This document shows, in pieces, positions 60,055 to 64,000 of a stretch of DNA of 64,000 bases (positions are counted from its first letter, which is position 1; every line of letters begins with the position of its first letter). Made by a program: the position numbers and the translations under genes. The stretch spans positions 57,901 through 121,900 of the forward strand of contig JAYUWK010000053.1 in assembly GCA_043753895.1 (NCBI GenBank), in the 5' to 3' direction. This stretch comes from WLMZ01 sp043753895 (GTDB lineage: Bacteria > Actinomycetota > Acidimicrobiia > Acidimicrobiales > Ilumatobacteraceae). The notes under the pieces are model-generated. The model saw nothing but the letters and a program-made list of their open reading frames with translations, was not told where the DNA came from and ran no database searches.

Positions 60055-61863
60055 GTGCATGTGGGCCAGACTGTGGTGATGCTTGGTCGTCTGTCTCCAT
60101 GGCGTCACGTCGTGGTCGCTGTTGTGGTGCTCGGTTGTTCGCTACTTGCGCTAATCGGCGTGATTGGTGGAGGTCTGCGTCCTGAGCGATTCGATGCGAA
60201 GCAGGTGACCGTTCAGCCCGATGGTGTCGACGGTGTGCGTATCCGCGAGGTCGTTGATCAGGACTCTGGAACGTCGAAGCGTCACGGGCTCGAACGCATC
60301 ATCCCGAACGATTTCGGGGTGCCCACCGATGTGACGGCGTCGTCGCCGGATGCCAATGCGGAGATCAATGTCGCCCCGGTCGCAAAGGGCACCCGAATTC
60401 GCCTCGGCGACCCGTCGTCCACGGTGACCGGACAGCACCGATACGTGCTCACGTACACGCTGCCGGGGGCCCAACTGTCGAGCAATCGCCTAGCGCTCGA
60501 CATCATCGCTACGACAGAGAAGTTCGAGACCGGTCGCTTCGAGGTCATCGTCACGGGGATGGCGCTCGCCGAACCGACTTGCAACGTCGGCTCCGCGGGG
60601 ACAGTTGGCGGTTGCACGTTGAAGCAGAGTGGCACCGACTACACCGTGGTGTTCGAGCCTCTGCAGGCTGGGCAGGGAATCACGATCGGCGGCACGATCA
60701 CCGACCGCACCGCTGTCTCTGAGCCGGCGCTGCCCGAACTGCCGCCACGAAAGAGTGACCATCGCGTCGCCCTGGCGCTCGCCCTGTTACCGATCGGCTT
60801 CGCAGGAGCGACTGCCGTGTTCCTGCTCGACCGCCGTCGAGGCCGCAACGAGGTGTTCAGCGGGGGTGCAGCCGAGGCTGCATATGGCTCGTTACCGGCA
60901 CCGAGCGCCGATGGGGTGCCGTCGGCCGTACCCGTTTCACTGGTCAGCGACAATCAGATGGCTGCGATGGCGACGATCGAGTTCGTTCCACCCAAGGGTG
61001 TCGAGCCGTGGCAGGGAGCGGTGCTGCTGAGGGAACGTATCGACAACGACACGGTGACGGCGTGGTTCTCGGCGCTCGCTGCCCGAGAGGTGATCACGCT
61101 CGACAAGCGCGACGACACGCTCGTGATGGGTATCGGTTCCAAGCGCGCGTCCGCATCGGCAGCCGATGTCGCACATATCGATCGCATGCTCGACGGCAAA
61201 CCCAGCTTCGAATTCGGCACCTACGACAAGAACTTCGCAGACACCTGGCGCTTGATCAAGGTCGAACAGGACGAAGTGATCAAGGCATCCGGTTGGTGGA
61301 AACGCCTGGCGCCGAACTCCTCAGCGGGTGGCGGGTTGTCATCGGCACTGGTTGTGGCCATCTTCGCGTTGGTGTTCCTGGGCGGAGCATCAGTGCTGTC
61401 GGCGGCACTCGGCGTCTTCAGATGGTTGCCCATGGCTGTGTTGTTCGGCCTTGCCGTGCCGATGCTGGCGGCTTTGGCCGTGTACCGCACGATGCTGCCA
61501 GCACTCAGTGCCACGGGGTCTGCGCTGGCGTTGCGCACCGAATCGTTCCGTCGGTTCCTCATCGCCAGCGAGGGCCAACACGTCGAGTGGGCGTGGACGC
61601 AGGGCCTGCTGCGTGAATACAGCGCGTGGGCGGTGTCTCTCGGCGCTGCAGAGGCGTGGGGTCGGGCATTGGCGCACAGCAACGTTCCGACGACCGACAT
61701 CGCATCCGGTAATCCCTTGCTGTTCTACACAATGGCGTCTGCGTTCTCGCACAGCTACACGGTGCCGTCGAGTTCGGGCTCCGGTGGCAGCGGATTCTCG
61801 GGTGGGTTCTCCGGCGGCAGCGTCGGCGGCGGCGGGGGTGGCGGTAGTTCGGGCTCGTGGTGA
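60055..61863 (+). CDS. DUF2207-type membrane protein with Gly/Ser-rich tail
   Basis: It is 602 aa; start uncertain between GTG codons at 60055 and 60061 or later. N-terminal membrane segment (VVVAVVVLGCSLLALIGVIGG region), an extracytoplasmic domain typical of DUF2207 (VREVVDQDSG-like RIREVVDQDSG, PNDFGVPTDV, YVLTYTLPGA), a second membrane segment, a cytoplasmic domain and two more segments (ALVVAIFALVFLGGASVLS, PMAVLFGLAVPMLAALAVY). It ends in GGFSGGSVGGGGGGGSSGSW, a tail seen in many DUF2207 proteins. Function unknown. Confidence 0.82.
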   Translation: MHVGQTVVMLGRLSPWRHVVVAVVVLGCSLLALIGVIGGGLRPERFDAKQVTVQPDGVDGVRIREVVDQDSGTSKRHGLERIIPNDFGVPTDVTASSPDANAEINVAPVAKGTRIRLGDPSSTVTGQHRYVLTYTLPGAQLSSNRLALDIIATTEKFETGRFEVIVTGMALAEPTCNVGSAGTVGGCTLKQSGTDYTVVFEPLQAGQGITIGGTITDRTAVSEPALPELPPRKSDHRVALALALLPIGFAGATAVFLLDRRRGRNEVFSGGAAEAAYGSLPAPSADGVPSAVPVSLVSDNQMAAMATIEFVPPKGVEPWQGAVLLRERIDNDTVTAWFSALAAREVITLDKRDDTLVMGIGSKRASASAADVAHIDRMLDGKPSFEFGTYDKNFADTWRLIKVEQDEVIKASGWWKRLAPNSSAGGGLSSALVVAIFALVFLGGASVLSAALGVFRWLPMAVLFGLAVPMLAALAVYRTMLPALSATGSALALRTESFRRFLIASEGQHVEWAWTQGLLREYSAWAVSLGAAEAWGRALAHSNVPTTDIASGNPLLFYTMASAFSHSYTVPSSSGSGGSGFSGGFSGGSVGGGGGGGSSGSW

Positions 61864-61918
61864 TTCGCGCCACAGTGCCGCCACGGGCCCCATCGCGACG
61901 GTTGAGGCAGAGAACGAA

Positions 61919-61924
61919 TATCGT
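61919..61924 (+). promoter_or_regulatory. putative -10 element (TATCGT) of a leaderless helicase transcript
   Basis: TATCGT ends 6 bases before the GTG start at 61931, again without a ribosome binding site. Confidence 0.4.
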
Positions 61925-61930
61925 TGAGTC

Positions 61931-63640
61931 GTGAATACCAGTGACGAACCCTGCGGCTTTGCCGAACTCGGACTTCGGCCAGAGCTGTTGGGTGCGCTCG
62001 CATCGCTCGGTTACGAGGAGCCCACGCCAATCCAGCGCGAGACCATCCCGCCGCTGCTCGAAGGCCGTGATCTCGTTGGCCAGGCAGCAACGGGCACCGG
62101 CAAGACCGCCGCATTCGCGCTGCCCATCCTGCAGCGCATCCCCGCACGTGGCGGTCGAGCAGAGCCCATTGCACTGATTCTCGTGCCCACGCGCGAGCTT
62201 GCCGTGCAGGTCTCCGAAGCGATCTACAAATATGGTCGCGACCTCGGCGCGCGGGTCGTGCCCATCTATGGAGGCCAACCCATCGGCCGTCAGTTGCAGG
62301 CACTCAGCCAGGGCGTACACGTCGTCGTGGCCACGCCGGGTCGCGCTATGGATCACATCGCGCGCGGCACGCTTCCTCTGGCAAATATTCAGATCGTGGT
62401 GCTCGACGAAGCCGACGAGATGCTCGACATGGGTTTCGCCGAAGACATCGAGGAGATTCTCAAGTCCACACCCGACAGCCGCCAGACGGTGATGTTCTCG
62501 GCCACCTTGCCGCCTCGGATCAATGGCATTGCCAAGCGGCACCTGCGCGATCCACTGAAGATCCAGATCGGGCTCGGTGACACCAAGCCCGGTAAGGCGC
62601 CACTGGTTCGCCAGACGGCCTACATCGTGCAACGTTCGCACAAACCCGCTGCCCTCGGACGAATTCTCGACATCGAGGCCCCTACCGCAGCGATCATCTT
62701 CTGCCGCACACGAACCGAGGTCGATCAGCTCACCGAGACCATGAATGGCAGGGGATATCGGGCAGAGGCGTTGCACGGTGGCCTCACTCAGGAGTCACGC
62801 GACAGGGTGATGGGTCGCCTTCGTGCCGGCACCACTGAGTTGTTGGTTGCCACCGACGTCGCAGCACGTGGGCTCGATATCGATCAACTCACCCATGTGG
62901 TGAACTACGACGTACCGTCGGCACCCGAGTCGTACGTGCATCGCATCGGCCGAGTCGGCAGGGCTGGCCGCGAGGGAACGGCCATCACTTTGGCCGAGCC
63001 CCGTGAGCAGCGACTGCTCGGCAATATCGAACGTCTCACGAAACAGAAGATCGCAATCGAGAAGGTTCCCACCGTTGCCGATCTACGTGCTCGTCAGATC
63101 GAGTTGACCCTGGAGACGTTGCGCGAGTCGTTGCAGTCCGATGACCTCGAGAACTATCACGGCGTGGTCGATGCCCTCGCCAACGAGTTCGACATTCGCG
63201 ATGTCGCGCTCGCTGCGATCAAGTTGGCGCATGCCGCCACCGGCGCGGTCATCGACGAAAGGGAGATCCCCGACGCGTCACAGCGCATGGATCGCGATCG
63301 CGACAAGGGTCGTCCTGACAAGGGTCGTCCCGACAAAGGCGGTTTCGACAAGGGCCGGCCAGCACGAGGTGAGATGCGCGATTCAGGTCGATTCGAGGGT
63401 GGCGATACGGCCCGCCTCTACGTCGGTGCTGGTCGCAAAGATGGCGTCCGGCCAGGCGATCTCGTGGGCGCAATCGCCAACGAGACCAATCTCAGCGGGC
63501 GCGAGATCGGCCCGATCAAGGTCTCGGAGCACTTCGCCATCGTCGGTGTACCCGAGAGCGCGATCGACACGGTGATCGAAGCGCTCAAGCGCACCACCAT
63601 CAAAGGTAAGAAAGCAACGGTCCGGCGTTACACCGAATAG
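61931..63640 (+). CDS. DEAD-box ATP-dependent RNA helicase (DeaD/CsdA-like)
   Basis: It is 569 aa. Q motif EEPTPIQRETIP, motif I ATGTGKTAAF, Ia PTRELAVQV, II VLDEADEMLDMGF, III SATLPP, V TDVAARGLDID and VI HRIGRVGRAGREG are all present. After a charged linker with repeated RPDKGRPDKG units (about 455-475) comes a DbpA-type RNA-binding domain (RLYVGAGRKDGVRPGDLVGAI, ISVSEHFAIV-like IKVSEHFAIVGVP). Acts in ribosome assembly or mRNA turnover. Confidence 0.95.
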   Translation: MNTSDEPCGFAELGLRPELLGALASLGYEEPTPIQRETIPPLLEGRDLVGQAATGTGKTAAFALPILQRIPARGGRAEPIALILVPTRELAVQVSEAIYKYGRDLGARVVPIYGGQPIGRQLQALSQGVHVVVATPGRAMDHIARGTLPLANIQIVVLDEADEMLDMGFAEDIEEILKSTPDSRQTVMFSATLPPRINGIAKRHLRDPLKIQIGLGDTKPGKAPLVRQTAYIVQRSHKPAALGRILDIEAPTAAIIFCRTRTEVDQLTETMNGRGYRAEALHGGLTQESRDRVMGRLRAGTTELLVATDVAARGLDIDQLTHVVNYDVPSAPESYVHRIGRVGRAGREGTAITLAEPREQRLLGNIERLTKQKIAIEKVPTVADLRARQIELTLETLRESLQSDDLENYHGVVDALANEFDIRDVALAAIKLAHAATGAVIDEREIPDASQRMDRDRDKGRPDKGRPDKGGFDKGRPARGEMRDSGRFEGGDTARLYVGAGRKDGVRPGDLVGAIANETNLSGREIGPIKVSEHFAIVGVPESAIDTVIEALKRTTIKGKKATVRRYTE

Positions 63641-63740
63641 CGCACACAGCTTGCGTTGAGCGCGCGGCACAGTCGCGTGCAAGTCAGCCGTTGCACACCG
63701 TCACTGCACTCGCACTTGAGCGCTTGGGCGCGTATTGCGC

Positions 63741-63830
63741 TAGCTGTTGGCGCGTAGCGCGCCCAACGGTGAAGGGTGACGGTCATGGGTGACGGTGAAG
63801 GGTGACGGCCGTTGGCGCGCTGGGTGGGCG
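63741..63830. repeat. GC-rich repeats between convergent genes, possible terminator
   Basis: GTTGGCGCG-TAG-CGCGCCCAAC forms a near-perfect hairpin, followed by three copies of GGGTGACGG and a second arm CCGTTGGCGCGC. It lies between the convergent helicase and thiolase genes. Confidence 0.45.
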
Positions 63831-63851
63831 CTGATCCGAACCGCGGAGCGT

Positions 63852-64000
63852 CTACAGCCGTTCGATGATGGTGGCGGTGCCCATGCCGCCGCCGGTGCAC
63901 ATCGTCACCAGTCCGGTGGAAAGATCACGTCGTTCGAGCTCGTCGAGCAAGGTGCCGATGAGCATGCCGCCGGTGGCGCCGATCGGGTGACCCAGAGCCA
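63852..64000 (-). CDS. acetyl-CoA C-acyltransferase (thiolase), C-terminal part only
   Basis: The last 48 codons are visible; the rest lies beyond the window. The segment GHPIGATGGML contains the active-site His and TMCTGGGMGTATIIERL the active-site Cys loop, diagnostic of thiolases. It would cleave or form 3-ketoacyl-CoA in fatty acid oxidation. Convergent with the helicase gene. Confidence 0.92.
   Translation of the reverse strand, partial: ALGHPIGATGGMLIGTLLDELERRDLSTGLVTMCTGGGMGTATIIERL

Overview
The window is a high-GC actinobacterial chromosome segment. It encodes a meso-DAP-type MurE, SepF and DivIVA, the mycothiol enzyme MshC, an InhA-like FabI, an F420:NADP reductase, a phosphatidylinositol-phosphate synthase/PIM acyltransferase pair and the proteasome activator Bpa. 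The gene order and the many 4-base stop/start overlaps are compatible with the class Acidimicrobiia; that placement is an inference from gene content, not a phylogeny.

Layout. 1-13.5 kb: division and cell wall (dcw) cluster murE-mraY-murD-ftsW-murG-murC-murB-ftsQ-ftsZ-yggS-sepF-divIVA, with murF missing from its usual place between murE and mraY. 13.5-19.5 kb: ileS behind an isoleucine T-box leader, then a DksA-like protein with a lysine/alanine/proline-rich histone-like tail, lspA and an rluD-type pseudouridine synthase. 19.5-29.5 kb: an Rrf2 regulator, a phosphodiesterase-like protein, bpa, dnaE, an unrecognised protein, a nitroreductase, a lipoprotein and a YyaL-type thioredoxin-domain protein. 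29.5-33.7 kb: a decayed stretch with a WecG/TagA C-terminal remnant, another remnant, a double GNAT protein, a frameshifted ATP-dependent DNA ligase, and a chimera joining a leucyl-aminopeptidase fragment to the C-terminus of Ku. The last two look like a dead NHEJ locus. 33.7-42.5 kb: fabI and npdG (divergent), mshC, plsC, thrS, a HIT protein, pgsA and patA.

42,455-56,198: a 13.7-kb integrated element bounded by a duplicated 3' end of patA. It has a tyrosine integrase at the left end, an excisionase-like HTH protein, a primase-polymerase, a RecA-like ATPase, an iteron-like CCTCGT array, WhiB, HNH, a possible small terminase, a large terminase and an HK97-type major capsid protein. No portal, protease or tail gene is visible, so it resembles a capsid-encoding phage satellite (cfPICI-like) rather than a full prophage. 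Its right part carries a Pr6Pr-like membrane protein, a second integrase module with a paired operator, and a DUF2510 membrane protein.

56.2-64 kb: ordinary chromosome again, with a monooxygenase-like protein, a SnoaL-like protein, a cytochrome P450, a CDF transporter, a lipoprotein, a DUF2207 protein, a DEAD-box RNA helicase and the 3' end of a thiolase.

Across the window several genes have a TANNNT hexamer exactly 6 bases before an ATG or GTG and no Shine-Dalgarno sequence, which suggests frequent leaderless transcripts.
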